From assembly GCA_021299565.1 (NCBI GenBank), contig JAJTHA010000058.1, positions 1 through 24,268 on the forward strand: a stretch of DNA of 24,268 nucleotides, given 5' to 3'. Source of the DNA: Candidatus Caenarcanales bacterium. GTDB taxonomy: Bacteria > Cyanobacteriota > Vampirovibrionia > LMEP-6097. Position 1 is the first letter of the stretch, and every line of letters starts with the position of its first letter. Below are positions 1-5,718 of the stretch, one piece after another. A model generated the notes under the pieces. That model was given only the letters and a program-made list of their open reading frames with translations, was not told where the DNA came from and did not search any database. The position numbers were made by a program, and so were the translations under genes.

Positions 1-390
1 CAAAGCATTATAATCATCAATAATTTTTGAAATATTGATGAGCTTCTTCGACTGCGCTTCGCTTGTCTCAGAATGACAACTAAGCTCCAACTTACTAGAA
101 TAGTCGGGTGAAGCTGGAAACTCAAAACTGTAAGAATTGAAAATATCAATTCCTAAATTTGCTTTAGCGACGGCAGCAGTGTCAAAAACAAATTCTTCGT
201 TATGAGATTGCCACGTCGCAGACTGCGTCTGCTCCTCGCAATGACCAGAGCCGCCGGTTTGGATTGGCTTATAATACGCTATTTCACTAGCTTTGAAAGA
301 CCCAGAATCAATGAGGCTTTTAATCAACTCAATAGAAAAATAAGTTTTACCAACTCCGGTATCAGTAGCACTAATAAAAACTGCCTGCAT
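1..390 (-). CDS. bioD: Dethiobiotin synthetase, partial (C-terminus beyond window start), with two in-frame repeat insertions
   Basis: I translated the minus strand from the ATG at 390-388; it stays open for 130 codons and leaves the window at position 1. The start has the BioD P-loop (ISATDTGVGKT, residues 6-16), then YYKPIQTGG, then DTAAVAKANLGI and SFEFPASPDYSSKLEL, which match the KPVxTG, DxxxL and FxxPxSPH blocks of the family. BioD makes dethiobiotin from 7,8-diaminononanoate, CO2 and ATP in the cytosol. The start lies 4 bases after the dctA stop, so the two are probably co-transcribed; no Shine-Dalgarno is visible. Odd: two stretches are palindromic-repeat DNA read as protein, roughly residues 49-62 and 105-117, both in variable loops between conserved blocks. 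Whether the enzyme still works cannot be told without the C-terminal half. Confidence 0.85.
   Translation of the reverse strand, partial: MQAVFISATDTGVGKTYFSIELIKSLIDSGSFKASEIAYYKPIQTGGSGHCEEQTQSATWQSHNEEFVFDTAAVAKANLGIDIFNSYSFEFPASPDYSSKLELSCHSETSEAQSKKLINISKIIDDYNAL
40..77. repeat. Palindromic repeat inside bioD (GTCATTCTGAG family)
   Basis: On the minus strand this begins GTCATTCTGAG, contains AAGCGAAGCG and ends AAGAAGCTC, a diverged copy of the family at 9684-9752 and 11665-11691. It is read in the bioD frame as approximately CHSETSEAQSKKL. Exact ends are uncertain by a few bases. Confidence 0.75.
204..245. repeat. Palindromic repeat inside bioD (CATTGCGAGG...TGGCAATC family)
   Basis: A 42-bp element with outer arms ATTGC/GCAAT and an inner inverted repeat GCAGAC-tgc-GTCTGC. 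On the minus strand it starts GTCATTGCGAGG and ends TGGCAATCTC. Its length is a multiple of three and it is read through in frame by bioD as HCEEQTQSATWQSH-like residues. A related double unit lies at 3817-3905. Confidence 0.82.
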
Positions 391-394
391 ATAT

Positions 395-1696
395 TTAATG
401 AGCCGCTAGAGGTTTATGCGCTGTATCTTGTATTAAAGCATCATCAACATCATCAAATTTGATCATTTTGTTTAGCATCAAGCATGAAAGACAATCAAAA
501 GTAACATTAACCATAGTACGAGTCATATCAAGAATACGATCAATACTAAGAATCACACCAATAGCTTCAAGCGGAAGACCTACGGCTTGAAACACAACAG
601 CAAGAGTCACGAGACTACCATGCGGGATTCCTGGCGTGCCAAAAGTCGCAACCAAAACCATAAACACCACAAAAACCTGCTCACCTAATGTAAGCGGCTC
701 CGGGAGCCATGCCTGTGCAATAAACAAAGTCACAACTGCTTCATAAATAGCAGCGCCGTTCATATTCATAGTGGCACCAAGCGGAATCAAAAAACTAGCA
801 ACTCTTTCAGGAACTCCAAACTCTTTTTCAACAGTTTCGAGAGAAACCGGAATAGTAGCAGCTGAACTAGAAGTAGAAAATGCTGTCAGCATAGCTTCTC
901 TCATTCCTGTAAAAAATTGAATCGGAGTGAAGTCTGTCCCAAAATGAACCATTAAGCTACCAACTACAAACAGCAAAGTAAATAAAGCGCCCAAAACAGT
1001 CATCACAAAAGCACCGTATTGCGAAAGCGAATCTATACCACCGATAGCAACAGTTTTGGTAATCAGCGCAAAAACACCAAATGGAGCAAGTTCCATCACC
1101 CAATGCGTCACCAGCAAAATTGCCGACAAAAGAGTTTGCACATGCTTGAGAATGGATTGTCCTCCAGGCACACTAGCAAGCGCCACCGCGCTTACAATAC
1201 AAAAAATAATTATCGGAACCAAGTCTCCATGCGCCAAGCCTGCAAAAATATTTTCAGGAAGCATGCTTAGCATCAAATCACTAACACCCATTTTGGCATC
1301 AGTGATAAATTTGACTTCTTCTCCATGAATACCACTATCCAAAATTTTATGGAGATCAATATAGTAGCCAGGCTTAAAAATATTTACAAAAACCAAACCC
1401 AAAATTGCAGACAAAAGCATCTGTCCTTTAAACACCAATAAAGTTTTTACTCCTATCTGCCCAAGACTCTTTATAGGGATATGACTAACACCACTAATAA
1501 TTGAGCACATGATTAGCGGGATAACAATAACTTTAAGAAGCTTCAAAAACAAATCACCCATCCAAGTGATGTGCGCTAATTCTAAAAAGCCAAGTTTTGG
1601 GTTTGCATTATCTATAGCATTAATCGAAAAGAAATAACCTAGAAGGGCCCCCGCCACTAAACCAATAAATATTCTCCAATGTAAGGCTAGTTTCAT
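395..1696 (-). CDS. Dicarboxylate/amino-acid:cation symporter (DAACS family, DctA/GltP-like)
   Basis: This 433-residue inner-membrane protein should import C4-dicarboxylates or acidic amino acids with Na+ or H+. Hallmarks of the glutamate-transporter fold are in order: hydrophobic N-terminal helices, the serine-rich hairpin FSTSSSAATIPVS, the TM7 motif NMNGAA, the second hairpin GTPGIPHGSLV, and the TM8 motif DRILDMTRTMVNVTFD. The Arg of DMTRT is the residue that binds the substrate side-chain carboxylate in GltPh, favouring an acidic substrate. Odd: the usual NMDGT is NMNGAA, so the cation-coordinating Asp and the substrate-contacting Thr are both replaced. An extended -10 (TGCTAGAAT) sits 9 bases upstream of the ATG. 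bioD follows after 4 bases. Family call is firm; substrate is not, so no symbol is assigned. Confidence 0.93.
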   Translation of the reverse strand: MKLALHWRIFIGLVAGALLGYFFSINAIDNANPKLGFLELAHITWMGDLFLKLLKVIVIPLIMCSIISGVSHIPIKSLGQIGVKTLLVFKGQMLLSAILGLVFVNIFKPGYYIDLHKILDSGIHGEEVKFITDAKMGVSDLMLSMLPENIFAGLAHGDLVPIIIFCIVSAVALASVPGGQSILKHVQTLLSAILLVTHWVMELAPFGVFALITKTVAIGGIDSLSQYGAFVMTVLGALFTLLFVVGSLMVHFGTDFTPIQFFTGMREAMLTAFSTSSSAATIPVSLETVEKEFGVPERVASFLIPLGATMNMNGAAIYEAVVTLFIAQAWLPEPLTLGEQVFVVFMVLVATFGTPGIPHGSLVTLAVVFQAVGLPLEAIGVILSIDRILDMTRTMVNVTFDCLSCLMLNKMIKFDDVDDALIQDTAHKPLAAH

Positions 1697-1734
1697 GAAT
1701 TTTTCATTCTAGCAAAAATGCTAAAATCCTATTC
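1697..1734. promoter_or_regulatory. Divergent near-leaderless promoters for the symporter and the small cytochrome
   Basis: In this 38-bp gap the minus-strand extended -10 TGCTAGAAT (TAGAAT at 1711-1706) ends 9 bases before the symporter ATG. The plus-strand extended -10 TGCTAAAAT (TAAAAT at 1722-1727) ends 7 bases before the cytochrome ATG. No Shine-Dalgarno lies between either -10 and its start. Transcripts would start within 0-3 bases of the ATGs. Confidence 0.6.
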
Positions 1735-1992
1735 ATGCAAATAGCGTTACTGATTTTGTCCTTGTTTTTATGTGTGATGCCAGCTAAAGCATTCCCTGAA
1801 TATCTCAAAGCATACAAACAATTAACTACCAAAAAACCTGAACTTGCCAATTGCGGACTTTGTCATGAAGCGCCTGGTGGTGGCGGTGATCGCAACACTT
1901 TTGGTCAGGCTTTTCAAAAAAACAAAATGAAGTTTACAGAAAAATTGATGGAAGAATTTCCTGATAGATTTATGACCCTCAAAGGCGGTTAA
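1735..1992 (+). CDS. Small secreted mono-heme c-type cytochrome
   Basis: This 85-residue protein has a signal peptide (residues 1-19, hydrophobic core IALLILSLFLCVM, likely cut after AKA) and one CxxCH heme motif, CGLCH at residues 40-44, followed by a Gly-rich turn and NTFGQAF. The mature protein of about 66 residues would carry a single covalent heme in the periplasm and pass electrons between unknown partners. The family of short CxxCH proteins with an N-x-F/Y-G-x-A-F element is recognisable, but I cannot give a specific role. The gene runs divergently from the symporter and its stop overlaps by 3-4 bases with the stop of the convergent gene at 1989. The axial Met ligand is not obvious; a Met at about residue 62 or 70 is possible. 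Confidence 0.75.
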   Translation: MQIALLILSLFLCVMPAKAFPEYLKAYKQLTTKKPELANCGLCHEAPGGGGDRNTFGQAFQKNKMKFTEKLMEEFPDRFMTLKGG

Positions 1993-3161
1993 CAGTACAT
2001 ATCATCTACTGGCAGATCACCGCGTATCGGTATCTCAGAATCCACATAAACATATCCTGGCATTGGATTACGCTCATCAAGACCAACGCCGGTGTAAGTA
2101 CGGTTTTGAGCAGGAGCTAAGGACTCTGGCAATAATCTACGGATAGTTAAACTTGATCCAGAAACTCCATATTCGTTTGGCTTAAACTCAAATGGCGCGC
2201 CGGCTATAGCAACAGCATCTTCCATATAGTTAAACATCTTGCCTAAAATCCCACCATAATTTCGATCAGCAATCTCTCCTCCCTTTCTAGCGTAACAATT
2301 TCTAAACTCAGCTCTATCTACCTTAGGATCAATACCAGAATTTTTTAAAAATTTAGACTCAACGTCTTTGGTAATTCCCACATAGCGCTTTTGTGTTTGC
2401 ATGATATTAAACAAAGAGTCTTTATATCCAGAAATCAACTCTTTGAATTTGGGTCCGATAGCTTCGATTTCGCCATAAGACATTTTGGCAACTAAACCAA
2501 AAAGCTTTTCATGAGAGCCATTGCCCTGAAGATCATTTAGGGCATCAAAAATTGGATTTAGATTTTCTTCTGTTTTTTCGATATCCGCCAAAGCTTTATC
2601 GTCACCATTGGCTTTTGCTAGTTTTTTATCCTCAGAAATTTTTCCGCCAATCACATCCATCATTATTTTTGGAATCTGATCTGGGTTTTGCACTAGATTC
2701 ATTAATTTAGCCTCTGCTTGTTCTTTTTGTGCTTGCGGATTACTAGGATCTTTTAAATTAGAGCCTATTGCCAAAAAACTTAAACCATATTTGCCAGACA
2801 AATGGGGTAAGAGCATTGTAGCTACTGCTTGAGCGGCAGTTGATGCTTGTTGATATGTTTTTTTTGCGAATTCTTCTATACGTGATCTAGACAAAGCAGC
2901 TTGCTTAAAGTCTTTTACTGACCTTTCTTCATTCGCTTTTGCAGGATTGTTTTGTGCATCAAGAAAAGCATCTGGTCTAGTATCACCATTAATTGATTTT
3001 GAGAATGGACTTTCTTCTGAGCGAAGATTATGGATGGATTTTCCGGGAGAACTAATTCCGGTATTTTTGATTGCAGTTGATAATGCTTGGCCCTTTTCCA
3101 AATCACGAACCAGTTTTGTAGAAACCGTTCCAGGTTGATATGTAACTTGCTGTTGACTCAT
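1989..3161 (-). CDS. Hypothetical protein, 390 aa, no recognised domain
   Basis: I do not recognise this protein. It has no signal peptide and no clear membrane segment. Residues 1-100 are polar and low in hydrophobics. Residues 95-130 include an Ala-rich helix (QQASTAAQAVATMLLPHLSG), and 140-290 are Lys/Glu/Asp-rich and probably helical. The C-terminal 90 residues are different in style, Pro/Gly/Tyr-rich (PGYVYVDSEIP...), ending in VDDMYC. It lies 41 bases downstream of the 174-residue gene at 3203 on the same strand and is probably co-transcribed with it. There is no Shine-Dalgarno before the ATG. Length, clean codon use and placement support a real gene; lineage-specific structural or secreted proteins are among the options. 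Confidence 0.7.
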   Translation of the reverse strand: MSQQQVTYQPGTVSTKLVRDLEKGQALSTAIKNTGISSPGKSIHNLRSEESPFSKSINGDTRPDAFLDAQNNPAKANEERSVKDFKQAALSRSRIEEFAKKTYQQASTAAQAVATMLLPHLSGKYGLSFLAIGSNLKDPSNPQAQKEQAEAKLMNLVQNPDQIPKIMMDVIGGKISEDKKLAKANGDDKALADIEKTEENLNPIFDALNDLQGNGSHEKLFGLVAKMSYGEIEAIGPKFKELISGYKDSLFNIMQTQKRYVGITKDVESKFLKNSGIDPKVDRAEFRNCYARKGGEIADRNYGGILGKMFNYMEDAVAIAGAPFEFKPNEYGVSGSSLTIRRLLPESLAPAQNRTYTGVGLDERNPMPGYVYVDSEIPIRGDLPVDDMYC

Positions 3162-3202
3162 ATAGTTATCTATGCATCTCTAAGTTATAAATTGGTTAAA
3201 GC

Positions 3203-3727
3203 CTAAGCAAGAGCAATATCATCTGGACCTACTAGATATGCGTTTTCGATTTCTGCCATAGAGCTAGATTTGTCTTCAGAGGTTTCTTTACTTGCGCCAA
3301 TCTCGCTTCCATAGAGTCTTTGCAACTGTTCACCTTTAGCTCTTTCGTGATTAACTACGGCTTTCATTTTCGCCATCATTTTGAGCTGTGATTCTAATTG
3401 TTTGTTATAACCTTCGATTGCTTTTTTTACTCGAGCTTCTTTGTCCTTTTGATAAGCCTGTTTCACTACTGGATCATCTATCATGATGTCAGACATCAGG
3501 ATATTCATGATTTTGCCTTTGAGCATTTCACTCGGGTAAGCCAGTGTATCACCGAGTTTGAGGATATCGACTTCATTTACTGCTTGCTGGAAAGAAACAT
3601 TGGCGCTACTTTCAAATTCATCTGCTTTCAATGCAAAAGTATCCGATGATCTATATAAAGCTGGCGTAGCCATAAAAGCAGATTTTTCGGCTGCCATATA
3701 TTGCTGATAGTATTTGGTCATGTCCAT
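3203..3727 (-). CDS. Hypothetical protein, 174 aa, helical
   Basis: No family recognised. No signal peptide is present. Residues 95-150 are strongly charged and heptad-like (KQAYQKDKEARVKKAIEGY... through ERAKGEQLQRLYG), suggesting a coiled coil. The Met-rich stretch MLKGKIMNILMSDIM around residue 70-85 may be an amphipathic helix. The tail is acidic and ends PDDIALA. It is the first gene of a two-gene minus-strand unit with the 390-residue protein. The ATG at 3727 is preceded by an AT-rich TTATAT element 5 bases upstream and no Shine-Dalgarno, so its transcript may be leaderless. Confidence 0.65.
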   Translation of the reverse strand: MDMTKYYQQYMAAEKSAFMATPALYRSSDTFALKADEFESSANVSFQQAVNEVDILKLGDTLAYPSEMLKGKIMNILMSDIMIDDPVVKQAYQKDKEARVKKAIEGYNKQLESQLKMMAKMKAVVNHERAKGEQLQRLYGSEIGASKETSEDKSSSMAEIENAYLVGPDDIALA

Positions 3728-3961
3728 GACTTATATAATCTCTATCAAGACTAGGTTATGGATGGGTTAATGGTTTTTAACTACTTAGCTATTAAGTTTT
3801 GGAAGTAAAATTTAAAGTCACTGCGAGCCGCAAAGCGGCGTGGCAGTCCAGTTTACATTTAAGATCTGGATCGCCACGATTTGCTTTGCAAATCTCGCGA
3901 TGACTTTATAGTTATAGATTTGGCACATATGCTAAGCAGTTAAACTTAGTTTCGAATAGGT
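3728..3961. other. 234-bp intergenic region holding a repeat pair
   Basis: It contains the promoter region of the 3203-3727 gene on one side, the repeat pair at 3817-3905, and the 3' flank of the 3962-4708 gene. I found no coding sequence and no clear terminator other than the stem the repeat pair could form. Confidence 0.6.
3817..3905. repeat. Inverted pair of palindromic repeats (GTCACTGCGAG/CTCGCGATGAC)
   Basis: The left unit starts GTCACTGCGAGCCGC and has an inner hairpin GCCGC-aaa-GCGGC. The right unit ends CTCGCGATGAC and has an inner hairpin GATTTGC-tttGCAAATC. The outer ends are inverted relative to each other (AAAGTCA at the left, TGACTTT at the right), and CTGGATCGCCA on the right mirrors TGGCAGTCCAG on the left. 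The whole can fold as one long stem between two genes. Same family as the element in bioD at 204-245. Confidence 0.8.
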
Positions 3962-4708
3962 TTATATCTTTTCGTACTGAAGATCTGTATCTTTAGTCAA
4001 CATGATTTGTAGCTCCTGACCTTGATAGACAGCAGCACTATCACCTTTGGAGAATAATGCAACTACAGTGCCTCCAAGCAATGTGCCAACCACAGGCACT
4101 CCCAAAGTCGCTACCGAAACGACTTTGCCAGCATCAGAAGATAGCAAACCCTGAGTAGGACTCAAAGCCTTGTCGCCAAAATTAGTTTGAGGATCCAATA
4201 GACCTCTATCATTGACAACTCCTTCAACAAAAGTCAAATCTGCATCCAATGGAACGTAATCCCCAAGCGGAGTTACCATGGTATCTAGTTTGATGCCAAG
4301 TTTACCTGAACGACTTAATAAGCGAGGCTTTTTGACTTCAGAGACTTTGCCTCTCACCCAGCTATCTTTGGGTACTATCAATTTACGAAAATCTCCTGCG
4401 AGATAAAAATCTTCTTTGACCCTTGCTCTAAATTCTTGACCCACTTTTGATACCTCTGCTGATAAAGGAGTGTCGACTTGAATTCTAAGTCTAGTTTCGA
4501 CAGGAATTTGCCCTGTTGCGCTACCTAGTTTAAACGGCGAAGCAGCGAAGTCCTCAACGCCTTGCGGAGCAACTGGCTCATTGGTGCTAATAGATTTGCT
4601 TTCTTTTACTTTTGGCTCTCTAGTGTTGAGTTCTTGGTTCAGCAAGGCTGATTCAGCGCTTGCGCTAAGTGAACTGAAAATGAGAGCGGATATCAAAAGC
4701 TTTTTCAT
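3962..4708 (-). CDS. Exported protein, 248 aa, distantly VirB10/TrbI-like beta domain
   Basis: Residues 1-18 are a signal peptide (MKKLLISALIFSSLSASA). Residues 70-165 follow the pattern of a beta-rich domain seen at the C-terminus of VirB10/TrbI-type and related envelope proteins: RLRIQVDTPLSAEVSKVGQ, then IVPKDSWVRGKVSEV, then LGIKLDTMVTPLGDYVPLDADL. Residues about 188-218 are hydrophobic and Gly/Val-rich (VVSVATLGVPVVGTLLGG), possibly a membrane anchor or channel-lining helix. No other conjugation or type IV secretion gene is near, so a transfer role is not supported; I infer an envelope-associated protein of unknown job. An extended -10 (TGATAAACT) ends 6 bases before the ATG, and the 31-residue peptide gene diverges from it. 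Confidence 0.7.
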   Translation of the reverse strand: MKKLLISALIFSSLSASAESALLNQELNTREPKVKESKSISTNEPVAPQGVEDFAASPFKLGSATGQIPVETRLRIQVDTPLSAEVSKVGQEFRARVKEDFYLAGDFRKLIVPKDSWVRGKVSEVKKPRLLSRSGKLGIKLDTMVTPLGDYVPLDADLTFVEGVVNDRGLLDPQTNFGDKALSPTQGLLSSDAGKVVSVATLGVPVVGTLLGGTVVALFSKGDSAAVYQGQELQIMLTKDTDLQYEKI

Positions 4709-4714
4709 ATATAT

Positions 4715-4723
4715 AGTTTATCA
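4715..4723 (-). promoter_or_regulatory. Extended -10 (TGATAAACT) for the exported 248-aa protein
   Basis: Read on the minus strand, TG-a-TAAACT ends 6 bases before the ATG at 4708. No Shine-Dalgarno can fit between, so a leaderless transcript is expected. Confidence 0.55.
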
Positions 4724-4766
4724 GTCAAATAATATTGGAATTTTGTTCCGCAATGCCTAGAGTTCG

Positions 4767-4775
4767 TGGTATAAA
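4767..4775 (+). promoter_or_regulatory. Extended -10 (TGGTATAAA) for the 31-aa peptide gene
   Basis: TG-g-TATAAA ends exactly 6 bases before the ATG at 4782, the same geometry as the other leaderless starts in the window. It is the main evidence that the tiny ORF is a gene. Confidence 0.6.
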
Positions 4776-4781
4776 TGAACT

Positions 4782-4877
4782 ATGGCACTTGCAATTATAG
4801 GAACTATGACAGTAGTAATGGGCACAGTACTATTTTTGGTGCTAAAAGCCCAAAAGCCTGAAGACGGCGAACATTAA
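4782..4877 (+). CDS. 31-residue single-pass membrane peptide
   Basis: ATG at 4782 opens a 31-codon frame closed by TAA at 4875-4877. Residues 2-21 are an uninterrupted hydrophobic helix (ALAIIGTMTVVMGTVLFLVL) followed by a short polar tail, KAQKPEDGEH, so it should span the inner membrane once. It lies in a gap that would otherwise be empty. It has a strong extended -10 six bases upstream, and the 76-residue gene follows in the same direction. Peptides of this size often are accessory subunits of respiratory or transport complexes (CydX and KdpF are examples of the size class), but the sequence does not match those I know. Function unknown; being a real gene is likely but unproven. Confidence 0.6.
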   Translation: MALAIIGTMTVVMGTVLFLVLKAQKPEDGEH

Positions 4878-4945
4878 AAATCTTTAATAAATTTCTTGTC
4901 AAATACAGTAAACTACTTTCTTTTTATGAGTATATAGCCATAAAT

Positions 4946-4950
4946 GGAGG
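4946..4950 (+). promoter_or_regulatory. Shine-Dalgarno GGAGG for the 76-aa protein
   Basis: GGAGG stands 9 bases before the ATG at 4960. It is the only canonical, well-spaced ribosome binding site I found in the window. A possible -10 (TATATA, 4931-4936) lies just upstream, or TAAACT at 4909-4914, giving a leader of roughly 17-40 bases. Confidence 0.75.
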
Positions 4951-4959
4951 AAACATAAT

Positions 4960-5190
4960 ATGTCAGGAAATATAGGAAATAACATAGGTAAAGCTCAAGT
5001 TGGAGCAGCGGCAATTAGTACTAGTGGTATCAAAGGCGGCGTAGGTGCCAAAGGTGCTGAAGGACTAAAGGCTTTGGATTCAATTTTTGAATCACATGGT
5101 ATCGGCGAGGGTCTAGGCGGATCAGCAAAAACACCAAGCGGTCAATTATTATCTGCTGTCGGTGGATTAATCGGCGATCTTGCTGCATAA
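4960..5190 (+). CDS. Small Gly/Ala-rich protein, 76 aa, unknown function
   Basis: No family recognised. The protein has no Cys or Trp and one aromatic residue. It is about a quarter glycine, with repeated Gly-x-x-Gly or Gly-x-Gly spacing (GIKGGVGAKGAEG, GIGEGLGG, SAVGGLIGDLAA). There is no signal peptide, but GG pairs occur at residues 26-27, 54-55 and 68-69, so a double-glycine-type secreted peptide or small bacteriocin is conceivable; no ABC transporter, immunity or modification gene is nearby. The gene is set up for strong independent expression: a real Shine-Dalgarno in a leader, and its own 13-bp-stem terminator at 5266-5299. An abundant structural or secreted small protein is my best reading, held loosely. 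Confidence 0.7.
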   Translation: MSGNIGNNIGKAQVGAAAISTSGIKGGVGAKGAEGLKALDSIFESHGIGEGLGGSAKTPSGQLLSAVGGLIGDLAA

Positions 5191-5228
5191 ACCAGATAGT
5201 TCAGCAAAGAAAACACAAATTTTAGAAA

Positions 5229-5242
5229 CACGTGATCACGTG
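5229..5242. other. 14-bp perfect palindrome CACGTGATCACGTG
   Basis: It lies between the stop of the 76-aa gene and its terminator. It could be a protein-binding site or add a hairpin to the 3' end of the mRNA. Directly after it is CCTCCA, the exact complement of TGGAGG in the gene's own ribosome binding site. Confidence 0.5.
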
Positions 5243-5265
5243 CCTCCAACGTGACTGCGTTTTGG

Positions 5266-5299
5266 AAAATCCCTGCTTCAAAAAGCAGGGATTTTTTTT
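5266..5299 (+). terminator. Rho-independent terminator after the 76-aa gene
   Basis: Arms AAAATCCCTGCTT (5266-5278) and AAGCAGGGATTTT (5283-5295) form a 13-bp stem with a 4-base loop, followed by more T residues. The A-tract on the other side also makes it usable in reverse. Confidence 0.88.
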
Positions 5300-5321
5300 A
5301 TGGTAGGATTTCAAAAGCAAT

Positions 5322-5636
5322 ATGGCAACTAACGACAAAAAAAAGAAACGCATAGTAGCAATCGCCCGTCAACTCAAAGACAAAAAGGGTTTGACGATTA
5401 AACAAAACGAACTCAATCAGGATTTAACTAGATTCAAAACCGCTCAAAAAGAGATTTTGAAAGTCAAAGAAGAATACAAAGGCGTAGAAATCGTCGAAAA
5501 AGAAGCCGATGCCAAATACAAAAAACTCCAATCTATTATCGATGAATTAAACGAATACATGTCGATCTTGCACCCAGAAGGTCTTATTGACTATGGTTCT
5601 GGCGCTAGCGGCAAGAAAATCGTCGGGCAGGGTTAA
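5322..5636 (+). CDS. Small charged coiled-coil protein, 104 aa
   Basis: Not recognised. It starts with a Lys-rich patch (NDKKKKRIVAIARQLKDKKG). Residues 25-85 are a long charged helix with heptad-like spacing (LNQDLTRFKTAQKEILKVKEE...), and the tail is Gly/Ser-rich (YGSGASGKKIVGQG). No signal peptide or membrane segment. A cytosolic coiled-coil or nucleic-acid-binding small protein is possible. An extended -10-like TGGTAGGAT (5301-5309) ends 12 bases before the ATG, directly behind the terminator of the previous gene, so it has its own promoter. Co-orientation with the 76-aa and 308-aa genes is the only context. Confidence 0.65.
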   Translation: MATNDKKKKRIVAIARQLKDKKGLTIKQNELNQDLTRFKTAQKEILKVKEEYKGVEIVEKEADAKYKKLQSIIDELNEYMSILHPEGLIDYGSGASGKKIVGQG

Positions 5637-5704
5637 ATAGATTTTCAAATTAGCGTTGTTGAACAAGGCAAAAGCGCCCTTTACCATAATTTAAACTAAA
5701 AATG

Positions 5705-5713
5705 TTATCCACA
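5705..5713 (+). promoter_or_regulatory. Consensus DnaA box TTATCCACA upstream of the 308-aa gene
   Basis: A perfect match to the DnaA 9-mer lies 5 bases before the ATG at 5719. A single box in AT-rich DNA can occur by chance, and another exact match sits inside rfbB at 15631-15639, where it is explained by coding. Confidence 0.35.
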
Positions 5714-5718
5714 AGTTG

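Noticed and set aside
202..462. Plus-strand open frame of 86 codons
   Set aside because: It is antisense to bioD and dctA, which have clear family motifs; its coding look comes from the repeat.
3817..3905. CRISPR array
   Set aside because: There are only two inverted units with internal hairpins and no regular direct repeats or unique spacers, and no cas gene.
3962..4708. Type IV secretion or conjugation locus based on the VirB10/TrbI-like beta pattern
   Set aside because: No VirB4, VirD4, relaxase or other channel gene is present in the window, and the similarity is weak.
4782..4877. Identification of the 31-aa peptide as CydX, KdpF or a cytochrome b6f small subunit
   Set aside because: Only size and a single helix agree; no residue pattern matches and no partner genes are nearby.
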